A DNA stretch of 64,000 nucleotides from NCBI RefSeq assembly GCF_027922185.1, contig NZ_BSFE01000003.1:1-64000 (forward strand), in the 5' to 3' direction. The notes under the pieces were generated by a model. The model saw nothing but the letters and a program-made list of their open reading frames with translations, ran no database searches and had not been told where the DNA came from. This DNA comes from Maricaulis virginensis (GTDB lineage Bacteria > Pseudomonadota > Alphaproteobacteria > Caulobacterales > Maricaulaceae). Positions 33,119 through 40,529 of the stretch are shown here, piece by piece (position 1 is the first letter of the stretch; each line of letters opens with the position of its first letter). The position numbers were made by a program, and so were the translations under genes.

Positions 33119-33451
33119 ATGGCCACCATCGGAACTTTTAAGAAGTCCGCCAACGAATACGTCGGCGAAATCGTCACCCTCAGCGTTCAGGCGAAGAATG
33201 TAAGGATCATCCCGGAAGAGGACCGCGTGAACGAGAACGCACCCAGCCACCGCGTCTTCGTCGGGCGCGCCGAGATCGGCGCCGCCTGGTCCAAGCGCTC
33301 GAACGAGGGCCGTGACTATCTGAGCCTCAAGCTCGACGATCCGAGCTTCACCGCTCCGATCTACGCCAACCTCTTCGACGACACCGTCATCGAAGGTGAA
33401 GACAGCTACAGCCTCATCTGGTCTCGGTCGCGCCGCCAGAGCGGCGATTGA
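33119..33451 (+). CDS. DUF736 protein (first copy)
   Basis: A 110-aa DUF736 protein: MATIGTFKKSANEYVGEIVTL-type start, RVFVGRAEIGAAW and YLSLKLDDPSFTAPIYANL. Small DUF736 proteins are hallmark accessory genes of alphaproteobacterial conjugative elements; their function is unknown. It starts at ATG 33119 after AAAAGGAG. A second, diverged copy lies at 37470-37817, so they serve different regulons or are ancient paralogues. Confidence 0.88.
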   Translation: MATIGTFKKSANEYVGEIVTLSVQAKNVRIIPEEDRVNENAPSHRVFVGRAEIGAAWSKRSNEGRDYLSLKLDDPSFTAPIYANLFDDTVIEGEDSYSLIWSRSRRQSGD

Positions 33452-33494
33452 CGCCCCCGGTAGCCCCTCCCGGACTAGCCGGGAGGGGTAGCCA

Positions 33495-33722
33495 TCATGC
33501 CTTTCGGCTCTTCCCATGATCGTCCAGAAGTGCCGCCGGTTTGACGTCGAGCGCTTCGGCCACATGCCAGAGCGTAATGATGGTGACATTCTGCTGGCCG
33601 CGCTCCATCGCGCTTATATGCGCGCGGTCAACGCCCATTCTGTCCGCCAGGGCGGCCTGGCTGAGGCCAGCTTTCTCTCGAAAAAACTGCAGGTTTGCGC
33701 CAAATACTTCCCGAATATCCAT
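33495..33722 (-). CDS. XRE repressor, QseC-like
   Basis: A 75-aa helix-turn-helix protein (LSQAALADRMGVDRAHISAM) with almost no additional domain. It is divergent from a 91-aa DUF2285 gene, the arrangement of qseC/qseM in the Mesorhizobium symbiosis ICE, where this regulator controls a DUF2285 antiactivator. The intervening 170 bases hold a dyad and a TATAAT box. The homology of role is inference from size, family and neighbours. Confidence 0.75.
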   Translation of the reverse strand: MDIREVFGANLQFFREKAGLSQAALADRMGVDRAHISAMERGQQNVTIITLWHVAEALDVKPAALLDDHGKSRKA

Positions 33723-33741
33723 CCGCCAGTAAAATGCGGAT

Positions 33742-33774
33742 CGCGTATTTTAATGCGACGTACTATAATACGCG
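33742..33774. promoter_or_regulatory. Divergent promoter with inverted repeat
   Basis: CGCGTATT at 33742-33749 and AATACGCG at 33767-33774 form a dyad with 17 bases between. A perfect TATAAT lies at 33764-33769, reading toward the DUF2285 gene, though no good -35 is seen upstream. This is the likely operator/promoter bound by the divergent XRE protein and controlling the qseM-like gene. Confidence 0.55.
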
Positions 33775-33893
33775 GAACTGGGCAGGCCCCCCAGCCCTGT
33801 CGCAGCTGGATCTGGAAATTTCAACCGACCGGCGCTTGCGTCGATTATGGTTTCCGGTTCATTAATAAGAGCGCCAGACCCGTAGGGACGCCG

Positions 33894-34169
33894 ATGCCCG
33901 CCAGCCAGTTCACGATCGCCGACACACCGCCGAACGACGCGGCCGTGACCGTCTATGACCGTGACCATTTGAAGCTTTACATGCGTCTTCTGGATGCCAA
34001 TGACGCTGGCGCAACGCTGGAAGAAGTCGCCTCGATTCTACTGGGTATCGACGCTACACAGGAGCCGGAACGCGCCCGTCAGGTTCACGACAGCCATCTG
34101 TCCCGCGCACGATGGATGACTGAACAGGGCTACCGCGACCTTCTAAGGAACGGTCTTCCAACCGCTTAG
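33894..34169 (+). CDS. DUF2285 protein, QseM-like antiactivator
   Basis: A 91-aa protein starting at ATG 33894 (AGGGAC upstream), essentially one DUF2285 domain: YDRDHLKLYMRLLDA, then ILLGIDATQEPERARQVHDS and WMTEQGYRDLLR. QseM of the Mesorhizobium ICE has this size and domain and blocks both FseA and the quorum activator. Here it lies directly before an fseA-like gene that contains the same domain at its C-terminus, so it could form mixed complexes with it. The upstream in-frame extension to 33516 overlaps the repressor gene and is not used. Confidence 0.75.
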   Translation: MPASQFTIADTPPNDAAVTVYDRDHLKLYMRLLDANDAGATLEEVASILLGIDATQEPERARQVHDSHLSRARWMTEQGYRDLLRNGLPTA

Positions 34170-34300
34170 ACCGTTCGCCGATGCACCCAGTGCATCACGC
34201 GATGCCTGCAACCATACTATGCAACCGCAGATTTGCATTGAAACATCCCAAGGAACTGACGCCGTTCAAATTTTCGGCGCGTTGTTGGGAGGAAGTCGCG

Positions 34301-35015
34301 ATGTCCACCGATTGGCGCGATGACCACGAGTACGATCATTTTGATGATCTCGGAATCTCGGGACTCGCCTGGGAATGCCTTCGGCGAAACGCCGACTATC
34401 GCAAAGAATACGATCTGATGAGGGAGGGAAGCGGCGCTCCCGCCGACTGGGGGTTACGATTTTCCAGCGGATCCCAAACTCAACGCGCTCAGCGCTCCTG
34501 TCTTCTGGCTGCCCTCCGCAGCTCCAGCTGCGGTCCACCTGATCGCCTCTCTCCCCGACCTCGGACTGGGCAGCGCCATTCTCTCCGAGGCCATCACGGA
34601 CAGCAGAACCGGCGCCGATGGATTGTCATGGATACGGCTGCAAATTGGCGACGTTCTTGTCGGCGATACGACCGAAGATCAGCCAATCGGCATCCTGCTG
34701 CCGATTGATGACGACTGGCACGTAAGGCTTGGCGCCGCCAACCGATTGTATCATCAACTCATCAGCCATCACGCTGATCCACCACTGACGCCACAACGGC
34801 GAGAACGCTTGAAACGCGCTCTGCGCACCGTAGATGGTCGACAAAGCGGGGCAACCTATCGCGCCGTCGCTACGGCCTTCTACGGCGCCGACCGCGTCGC
34901 CGCCGAACCGTGGAAAACAAGTTCACTCAAAGCGCAAATCGCAAGACTTGCCGCCTACGGCCGCATGATGATCGATCACGGATACAAGCAGCTTCTTCGG
35001 GGCAGGAACCGCTGA
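34301..35015 (+). CDS. fseA: DUF6499-DUF2285 activator split by a +1 frameshift, FseA-like
   Basis: The first ORF starts at ATG 34301 behind GGAGG and encodes a DUF6499 domain (WRDDHEYDHFDDLG, LAWECLRRNADYRKEY). At the LRF codons the frame is lost: TTA CGA TTT TCC reads LRFS, while skipping one T (34460-34463) gives LRFPAD and continues through a DUF2285 domain to 35015 (237 aa in total). In the Mesorhizobium ICE the same two ORFs are joined by programmed +1 ribosomal frameshifting to make FseA, activator of the excisionase rdfS. The gap is a single base and both halves are otherwise intact. The alternative is a mutation or sequencing error. Confidence 0.75.
34454..34466 (+). promoter_or_regulatory. 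Candidate +1 frameshift site (TTA CGA TTT TCC)
   Basis: The run TTTT at 34460-34463 is where the two frames of the fseA-like gene meet. Slipping one base forward at TTT-T restores the conserved LRF-PAD reading. The zero frame stays open to 34708, giving a 136-aa short product in the absence of slippage. Slippage at runs of T is compatible with +1 recoding; no downstream pseudoknot was evident by eye. Confidence 0.55.
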
Positions 35016-35073
35016 ACTCACACCCGGACCAACGCAACTGTGCCATTTGAACAGTTTCCGTTATGTTCGTCGA

Positions 35074-35937
35074 ATGACGCAGCCATCGCATACACTAACC
35101 TCCAACCTTCCCAAGATTATGGGACGCACGCGTCGATTGCCTTCGCAGCAAAGAGCCGTGTTCGACCAGATCTTTCACAGTGGCGGCGGTTATGTCCTCG
35201 ACTTCTCCGATCGAACCATGGCCGAGTGGTTTGAGGAGAATTTCGACATCCAGATTTTCCAACAGCGCTTCCAGGTCGAAGGCGCCAGCAAAGGCAAGAC
35301 ACTCCGAGGCTTCGTCGAGGTCGCCGAACCGCGTCTCGTCGCCCAAATTCTCCGAGTGTTGTGGGCGTATCGCTGCGGACTCGACGGATATGTGGAGCCC
35401 GATCCTGCCAAGGAAGAACGCCTGAAGGCTTGGCTTGAACAGTTCACCAATGAGTTGGAAAACGCTTCTGCGCTGGACCTCGATGACGCGTTCAAAGACT
35501 TCTCGCGCGACACCACGCTTCGCAAACTGCGTGCGTCCATCGCCGCCGATCTCGTCGCCGAGAAACCGGATGTCGCGCTGGACCGTGTGCATACCTATTG
35601 CGTCAAACGCTTCCGCGATCTGCTCGCCTCGCGCAATCAGGCCGTCGATGCAAAGACCCCGCTCGACGCCATATTCGGCGCATACGGCAAGGCGTTGCGT
35701 GATGAAGGCGCCGTCAGTGAGTTCGCGCTGCCAACGCTACGCGTCCAGCACAAACTTTTCGACGGTCTGAACCAGGCGCGCAACAAGCGCTCTTTCGCCC
35801 ATGACAATGAGCTCCTCGACATCTCGGAAGCGCAATTCATCATCGACTGCGTCCTCGCATCGCTTGCGTTTATCGAACGCATCGAAGCTTCGAGGCAGTC
35901 ACCGGCCGCGGATCCGGACGACGAAATCCCGTTCTGA
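35074..35937 (+). CDS. Abortive-infection protein with Abi_C/HEPN-like domain
   Basis: A 287-aa protein. The C-terminal ~100 residues match the abortive-infection C-terminal family: LNQARNKRSFAHDNELL contains the R-x6-H HEPN-like pattern, followed by AQFIIDCVLASLAFIERIE. The N-terminal part is a helical domain of unknown role. ATG 35074 is preferred to a TTG 27 bases upstream. It stands alone between fseA- and rdfS-like genes, on the same strand, and may be a phage-exclusion cargo gene. RNase activity is inference. Confidence 0.75.
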   Translation: MTQPSHTLTSNLPKIMGRTRRLPSQQRAVFDQIFHSGGGYVLDFSDRTMAEWFEENFDIQIFQQRFQVEGASKGKTLRGFVEVAEPRLVAQILRVLWAYRCGLDGYVEPDPAKEERLKAWLEQFTNELENASALDLDDAFKDFSRDTTLRKLRASIAADLVAEKPDVALDRVHTYCVKRFRDLLASRNQAVDAKTPLDAIFGAYGKALRDEGAVSEFALPTLRVQHKLFDGLNQARNKRSFAHDNELLDISEAQFIIDCVLASLAFIERIEASRQSPAADPDDEIPF

Positions 35938-36037
35938 TCGAGCCTGGCGAAACGCCGATACCGCAGATCATTTGGGGGTGATGTTTTCGCCGCGCTCTGA
36001 TCGTCATCCCTCCCGGCGCGCATCTTACGCTTTTCTC

Positions 36038-36086
36038 GTCTCCGACAGTCCCGCGCTTCCCGCAGCGGGAGGACCTAACCGGAGAC
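36038..36086 (+). promoter_or_regulatory. Leader hairpin covering the rdfS ribosome site
   Basis: GTCTCCG at 36038-36044 pairs with CGGAGAC at 36080-36086, and inside it TCCCGC (36049-36054) pairs with GCGGGA (36065-36070). The 3' arm includes the GGAG ribosome site of the excisionase gene (start 36094), so translation would be blocked while the hairpin is closed. It may act as a second brake on excision. Confidence 0.6.
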
Positions 36087-36093
36087 GCGACCC

Positions 36094-36378
36094 ATGCCCG
36101 ATCCCAATGCCGGACTTCCCCCTCGCTATTTAAGAACGCCTGAAGCGGCCCGTTTTCTCGGCCTTTCGGGGCGGACACTCGAAAAACATCGCACCTACGG
36201 CACGGGACCACGCTACTCGAAGATCGGCGGGCGCGTCGTCTACGCGATCGAGGATCTGCAAGCCTGGGTCAGTCGCGGAGAGAAGAACTCTACCTCGGAC
36301 GACACGGGCGACGAGGTGTTGCCCGCCAAGCGGCATGCAGCGATCTCGCCCGCCTATGCACGGAAGGCCCGCTCATGA
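36094..36378 (+). CDS. rdfS: Excisionase/recombination directionality factor, RdfS-like
   Basis: A 94-aa protein with a winged helix-turn-helix (LRTPEAARFLGLSGRTLEKH; GGRVVYAIEDLQAW), the AlpA/excisionase type. It precedes DUF2840 and traF with overlapping codons, as rdfS does in the Mesorhizobium ICE, where it drives excision by IntS. Its ribosome site is inside a leader hairpin. It should bend the ICE end near the arm sites to favour excision. Confidence 0.8.
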   Translation: MPDPNAGLPPRYLRTPEAARFLGLSGRTLEKHRTYGTGPRYSKIGGRVVYAIEDLQAWVSRGEKNSTSDDTGDEVLPAKRHAAISPAYARKARS

Positions 36379-36881
36379 GCGGCGGCGCCACTGTCGAACT
36401 CGTCTGGATCGAGAAGCAGATCGAGCACTGGATTCGCTTCGGCCGGATCGTGCGGACAACGATCCAGAGCCGCAGTCGCAGCATCGTCGCTTTCGATCCC
36501 GGCGCTGTCTTCGCCTTCGTCCGCTGGCAGTCAAATGATTTCGGTACGGCGGAAAGCCGGATCGACATCCTGCGTGCGCCCCGCCCGGGTGAGTCCTATG
36601 CGACCGTGCCGCAGGTGACACCCGGCGGCGACAGTCTGCTGCGTCTCTCCGGCTGGCCAAAGGTCGAACGGGTCCTTCAATTCGCCGATGCGATCGAAGC
36701 GCTCGGCATCGAGCCAGCTGACGCCGCGCCGGACTATTGGCGCCACGTTCACAACAGGCTGTCTGCAGGCCTGGAGCCGCGCGGCTACACATCCGCTCAA
36801 CATCGCGCCTGGCTCCTGCGCCAGACCTGTCCGCCCGCGCCAACGACACAGCGCGCCACATCGGCGGGGAGCGCGTCATGA
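36375..36881 (+). CDS. DUF2840 protein
   Basis: A 168-aa DUF2840-family protein (VELVWIEKQIEHWIRFG; FAFVRWQSNDFGT). It overlaps the excisionase gene at the front and traF at the back (ATGA in both), so it belongs to one operon with them. It is restricted to conjugative elements; the function is unknown but its constant position beside traF suggests a transfer role. Confidence 0.85.
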   Translation: MSGGATVELVWIEKQIEHWIRFGRIVRTTIQSRSRSIVAFDPGAVFAFVRWQSNDFGTAESRIDILRAPRPGESYATVPQVTPGGDSLLRLSGWPKVERVLQFADAIEALGIEPADAAPDYWRHVHNRLSAGLEPRGYTSAQHRAWLLRQTCPPAPTTQRATSAGSAS

Positions 36882-37456
36882 CCCGGTTCGGTTACGTCAT
36901 GACGACCTATCTCTCCGTGCTCGCGATCAGCGGACTGGCCTTCGTTCATGTCAGCCCTAAGCTGATCTGGAACGCGTCCGCAAGCGCGCCCATCGGGCTA
37001 TACGCCGTCGCGTCGGACAACGATCTTGCCTTAGGCGATCTGGTCGTCGTCGATCCGCCGAAATCGCTTGCGATCTATCTCGTCGAGCGTGGCTATCTGC
37101 CTGAAGGCGTGCCGCTCATCAAGCATATCGCCGCGCTTCCCGGACAGCGCGTCTGCCGTGATGGCGCCGCTGTCACTGTCGACGACATCAGCGTGGCGCA
37201 AGCCCAGCCGAGTGACCGTTTCGGCCGTGCGCTGCCCGTTTGGCAGGGCTGCCACTTCGTCGCCAAGACGGAACTCTTCCTCCTGAATCCAAGCCATCCC
37301 GACAGTCTCGACGGTCGCTATTTCGGCGCACTCCCGGCTGACGCCGTGATCGGACGCGCCGTTCCGATCCTCACCGATGAAGACGGCGACGACCGCTATG
37401 TCTGGCGCGCCGATCGCGACGCCGACGCTCTTCCAAACTCATCCGACCGCAAATGA
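36878..37456 (+). CDS. traF: TraF-type signal peptidase (S26 family)
   Basis: A 192-aa inner-membrane serine peptidase that cuts and helps cyclise the TrbC pilin. An N-terminal membrane segment is present (TYLSVLAISGLAFVHV), then SAPIGLYAV containing the catalytic Ser in SASAPIG, and the Lys segment PLIKHIAALPGQRVC. The late motif NPSHPDSLDGRYFG is also typical of S26 enzymes of this group. The frame extending upstream is not used; ATG at 36878 overlaps DUF2840. Confidence 0.93.
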   Translation: MTRFGYVMTTYLSVLAISGLAFVHVSPKLIWNASASAPIGLYAVASDNDLALGDLVVVDPPKSLAIYLVERGYLPEGVPLIKHIAALPGQRVCRDGAAVTVDDISVAQAQPSDRFGRALPVWQGCHFVAKTELFLLNPSHPDSLDGRYFGALPADAVIGRAVPILTDEDGDDRYVWRADRDADALPNSSDRK

Positions 37457-37469
37457 AAGGAACTGCCCC

Positions 37470-37817
37470 ATGGCTCAGATCGGTCAATTCACTCGCACGG
37501 ACTCTGATTTCACCGGACGCCTCCACACGCTCATTCTCTACCGAGAACTCACCCTCGTTCCGGCAACATCGTCGGACAGCGAAAACGCGCCCGACTATCG
37601 CATCCATCACGGCGATCACGACGGACCAGAGATCGGCGCCGGCTGGAAACGCACCGGCGAGAAGGCCGGCGAATACATCTCTTTGCAGATCGACGACCCG
37701 ACCTTCGCATTCCCGATCCGCGCCAATCTCTTCAAGACCGACGCCGAAGACGGACATTGGGCGCTCTATTGGAACCGCCCTGCAAAGCGCCCCGAGAAAC
37801 GCGATGAGCGCGGCTAG
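37470..37817 (+). CDS. DUF736 protein (second copy)
   Basis: A 115-aa DUF736 protein starting at ATG 37470 behind AAAGGAA (MAQIGQFTRTDSDFTGRL; GAGWKRTGEKAGEYISLQI). It is diverged from the copy at 33119-33451 and lies between traF and the transglycosylase. The end overlaps the next gene. Confidence 0.87.
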   Translation: MAQIGQFTRTDSDFTGRLHTLILYRELTLVPATSSDSENAPDYRIHHGDHDGPEIGAGWKRTGEKAGEYISLQIDDPTFAFPIRANLFKTDAEDGHWALYWNRPAKRPEKRDERG

Positions 37818-38523
37818 ACCGTCTCGGCGCTGCGCGATGATGGCGAAGTTCCTCCTCTGCGGTCTGCTCTCCGGCGTGGTTGTCTCTCAAGCCGTATCAG
37901 CAGAACCCGCATCCTCCAGGACGGAACAAGGCGGCGGTTCCTATGCCGCCTATATCGCCGAAGCTGCGCAGCGATTCGGCATCCCGGCGCATTGGATCCT
38001 CGCCGTCATGCGCAAGGAAAGCGCTGGCGACGTGCGCGCCGTCAGCGAAAAAGGCGCGATGGGGCTGATGCAGATCATGCCCGACACCTGGGATGAGCTG
38101 CGCGCGCGTTACGGTCTGGGGCGCGATCCGTTCGATCCTCGCGACAACATTCTCGCGGGCGCCGCTTATCTGCGCGAACTGCATGACCGCTTCGGATCGC
38201 CGGGCTTCCTCGCCGCCTACAATGCGGGACCGACACGCTATGCCGAGCACCTGGCAACGGGTCGCCCGCTGCCCCGAGAAACCCGCGATTATGTTGCGGC
38301 GCTGACGCCGTTCCTCGGCGCATCGGTTGCAGCAGAACGGCGAGAGCAGAGCGCGCTTCTGACCGTGGACTGGCGCTCGGCGCCGCTCTTCGCCGCGCAT
38401 ACTAATCGGCAGACGGCTGCTGACGAAACGCATCCAGGCAGCAGCACAGACGTTTATCCTCCGCACACATCGGGCGCTTCCGACAGCCTTTTCCCGCCAC
38501 ATGGAACCGGGGATCGGCGATGA
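37804..38523 (+). CDS. Lytic transglycosylase of the transfer system
   Basis: A 239-aa periplasmic muramidase-like enzyme that opens peptidoglycan for the mating channel. The N-terminus has a secretion signal (FLLCGLLSGVVVSQAVSA). The SLT domain follows: AVMRKESAGD (catalytic Glu in KES), GAMGLMQIMPDTW, and AAYNAGPTRY. The C-terminal ~70 residues are disordered. It may start at 37804, overlapping DUF736, or at the in-frame ATG 37837, which still includes the signal peptide. Confidence 0.92.
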   Translation: MSAARPSRRCAMMAKFLLCGLLSGVVVSQAVSAEPASSRTEQGGGSYAAYIAEAAQRFGIPAHWILAVMRKESAGDVRAVSEKGAMGLMQIMPDTWDELRARYGLGRDPFDPRDNILAGAAYLRELHDRFGSPGFLAAYNAGPTRYAEHLATGRPLPRETRDYVAALTPFLGASVAAERREQSALLTVDWRSAPLFAAHTNRQTAADETHPGSSTDVYPPHTSGASDSLFPPHGTGDRR

Positions 38524-38768
38524 CCCCGCTGATCGCATTCCCGCGCAGTCCGGCGCGCGATGGCGTGCTTCCGGGAGGAAGGACGGGGACGGACGGTGCA
38601 ACAACAACGGGAGGGCGAGATAAAAGGCGCGGCACGGATGTGCGCTATGTGATTGTTTTACTGCGGCTTTCTGCACACTCTGACCCCATCCGCGGTGCTG
38701 CACAGACCGTCAACACGCTGATTTCGCGTGGATTTGACCGTGCCGCCGCGTCCGAGGCGAGCATATGA
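38520..38768 (+). CDS. Possible small ORF in the relaxase leader; candidate oriT region
   Basis: An 82-aa open frame overlaps the transglycosylase stop (ATGA) and ends at the relaxase start, but it is Arg-rich and shows no known domain, so it may be an accident. The stretch is the natural place for oriT, upstream of the relaxase. It has small dyads (for instance CACGGATGTGCGCTATGTG near 38634-38652). No YATCCTG-type nick consensus was seen in it. Confidence 0.35.
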   Translation: MTPLIAFPRSPARDGVLPGGRTGTDGATTTGGRDKRRGTDVRYVIVLLRLSAHSDPIRGAAQTVNTLISRGFDRAAASEASI

Positions 38769-40516
38769 GCGGGCGCGACAACGACATCCGCATTCGCCCC
38801 GGTCGCATCCGCGATCGCGGAACTTCGGGCCGCAAGGCGCAGAGTTTCGTCGGCCAGGTCATGCGCGCCGCCCGCCAGGCGGGGCACACCGGCTACAGGT
38901 TCGGCGGATCGTCCCGCGCAGGACGTTCGACCTTCGGACGGGGCCGTTTCGCCGCGACCGCGCGCGGCCTGTCGAGCACCGGGCGGCGGGTCGTCGTCAA
39001 GGCGCGCATCGTCCGCCATCGCGGACAGCGTTTCCGGTCCGCGCCGCTTGCCAAGCACATCGCCTATCTCAAACGCGAGGGCGTCAGTCGTGATGGACGC
39101 GACGCAGCGATGTTCGCAACCGACCGGGACGCGGTGGACGGACGTGACTTCACCGCGTCCTGCGAGGACGACCGGCACCATTTCCGGTTCATTGTCTCGC
39201 CCGAGGACGCCGGGCAGATGGAGGATCTGCGCGCCTTCACCCGCGACCTCATGGCCCAGGCCGAGCGCGACCTCGGCACGAAGCTCGACTGGATCGGCGT
39301 CGATCACTGGAACACCGACAACCCGCATGTCCACATCCTCGTCCGCGGCAAGGCGGACGACGGCAAGGACCTCGTCATCTCGCGCGACTACATCTCGCGC
39401 GGCCTGCGCGGACGCGCTGAGGACCTCGTCGTCCTCGAACTCGGACCCCGCAGCGAGAAGGAGATCGCGGCCGGTCTCGACCTGGAGGTGGAGGCCGAGC
39501 GCTGGACCGGGCTTGACCGCGCCTTGCGCGCCTATGCGGACGATGCGCTCGCCATAGCCGACCTGCGTCCCGGCGCGCCCGGTCTCGAAGATCGCGACTT
39601 CACGAACCGCATGATCGGGCGCGCCCAGACGCTCGAACGCCTCGGCCTCGCCGAAAGGCTCGCGCCCTCGGTCTGGCAGCTCAGGCCCGGCATGGAGGAA
39701 ACGCTGCGCGACCTCGCCATCCGTGGCGACATCATCAAGACGATGCACCGCGCGATGGGAGGCCGGACCCGCGCGGCGTCCGACTTCGCGATTCAAGCGA
39801 TACCAAGCGAGCCGATCCTCGGACGCCTCGTCGAGCGTGGTCTGCACGACGAACTCAAGGGCGAGGCGTACGCCGTGATCGACGGCGTCGACGGACGTGT
39901 CCATCACGTGCGCTTCGCCGATCTCGACGCGACGGGGGACACACCACCGGGCGGCATTGTGGAGACCCGCAGCTGGTCGCCGAAGGACGGCGGCCGCCAA
40001 CGGCTCGCTCTGGTCGGACGGTCCGACTTCGTTCTCGACCCACAGGTGAGCGCGGACGGCGCGACCTGGCTCGACCGGCTGGCGCTCGCCAAAGACCGTT
40101 CACCGCTCTCGAACAACGGATTCGGCGCCGAGGTCCGGACCGCACTCGAACGCCGCGCCGACCATCTCGTCGCCGAAGGTCTCGCGACCCGGCAGGGCAA
40201 GCGGGTGACCTTCGCCCGCGACCTGCTCGCAACCCTGCGCAACCGCGAGATCGATACAGCCGCGGCGAAACTCGAGGCCGAGACCGGCCTGCCGTTCCGC
40301 AAGCCCGCCGAGGGCGACGGCGTCGCCGGAATCTACCGCCAGCGCTTGGACCTGGCCTCTGGCCGCTTCGCCATGCTGGACGACGGCATGGGCTTCGAAC
40401 TCGTCCCTTGGAAGCCGCAGCTCGAAAAGCATCTCGGTCAGACCGTCTACGGCACCATCACACCCGGCGGCGGGATTGACTGGACGCTCGGCCGCAAGCG
40501 CGGGCTCGGCATCTGA
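38765..40516 (+). CDS. Relaxase with DUF3363, RlxS-like (VirD2-type)
   Basis: A 583-aa relaxase that nicks oriT and pilots DNA. The N-terminal relaxase domain includes HIAYLKREGVSRDGRDA, DDRHHFRFIVSPEDAGQM and the metal site DHWNTDNPHVHILVRG. The remaining two-thirds is the DUF3363 domain, usual in relaxases of the Mesorhizobium ICE group. The start follows the small ORF; a strong internal Met is absent early. It is followed by traG on the same strand. Confidence 0.93.
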   Translation: MSGRDNDIRIRPGRIRDRGTSGRKAQSFVGQVMRAARQAGHTGYRFGGSSRAGRSTFGRGRFAATARGLSSTGRRVVVKARIVRHRGQRFRSAPLAKHIAYLKREGVSRDGRDAAMFATDRDAVDGRDFTASCEDDRHHFRFIVSPEDAGQMEDLRAFTRDLMAQAERDLGTKLDWIGVDHWNTDNPHVHILVRGKADDGKDLVISRDYISRGLRGRAEDLVVLELGPRSEKEIAAGLDLEVEAERWTGLDRALRAYADDALAIADLRPGAPGLEDRDFTNRMIGRAQTLERLGLAERLAPSVWQLRPGMEETLRDLAIRGDIIKTMHRAMGGRTRAASDFAIQAIPSEPILGRLVERGLHDELKGEAYAVIDGVDGRVHHVRFADLDATGDTPPGGIVETRSWSPKDGGRQRLALVGRSDFVLDPQVSADGATWLDRLALAKDRSPLSNNGFGAEVRTALERRADHLVAEGLATRQGKRVTFARDLLATLRNREIDTAAAKLEAETGLPFRKPAEGDGVAGIYRQRLDLASGRFAMLDDGMGFELVPWKPQLEKHLGQTVYGTITPGGGIDWTLGRKRGLGI

Positions 40517-40529
40517 TGGAGCGCGACCA

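Noticed and set aside
34301..35015. Calling the DUF6499-DUF2285 gene a simple pseudogene
   Set aside because: Only one base is out of place, at a slippery T run, in a gene family known for programmed +1 frameshifting; both halves are otherwise intact.
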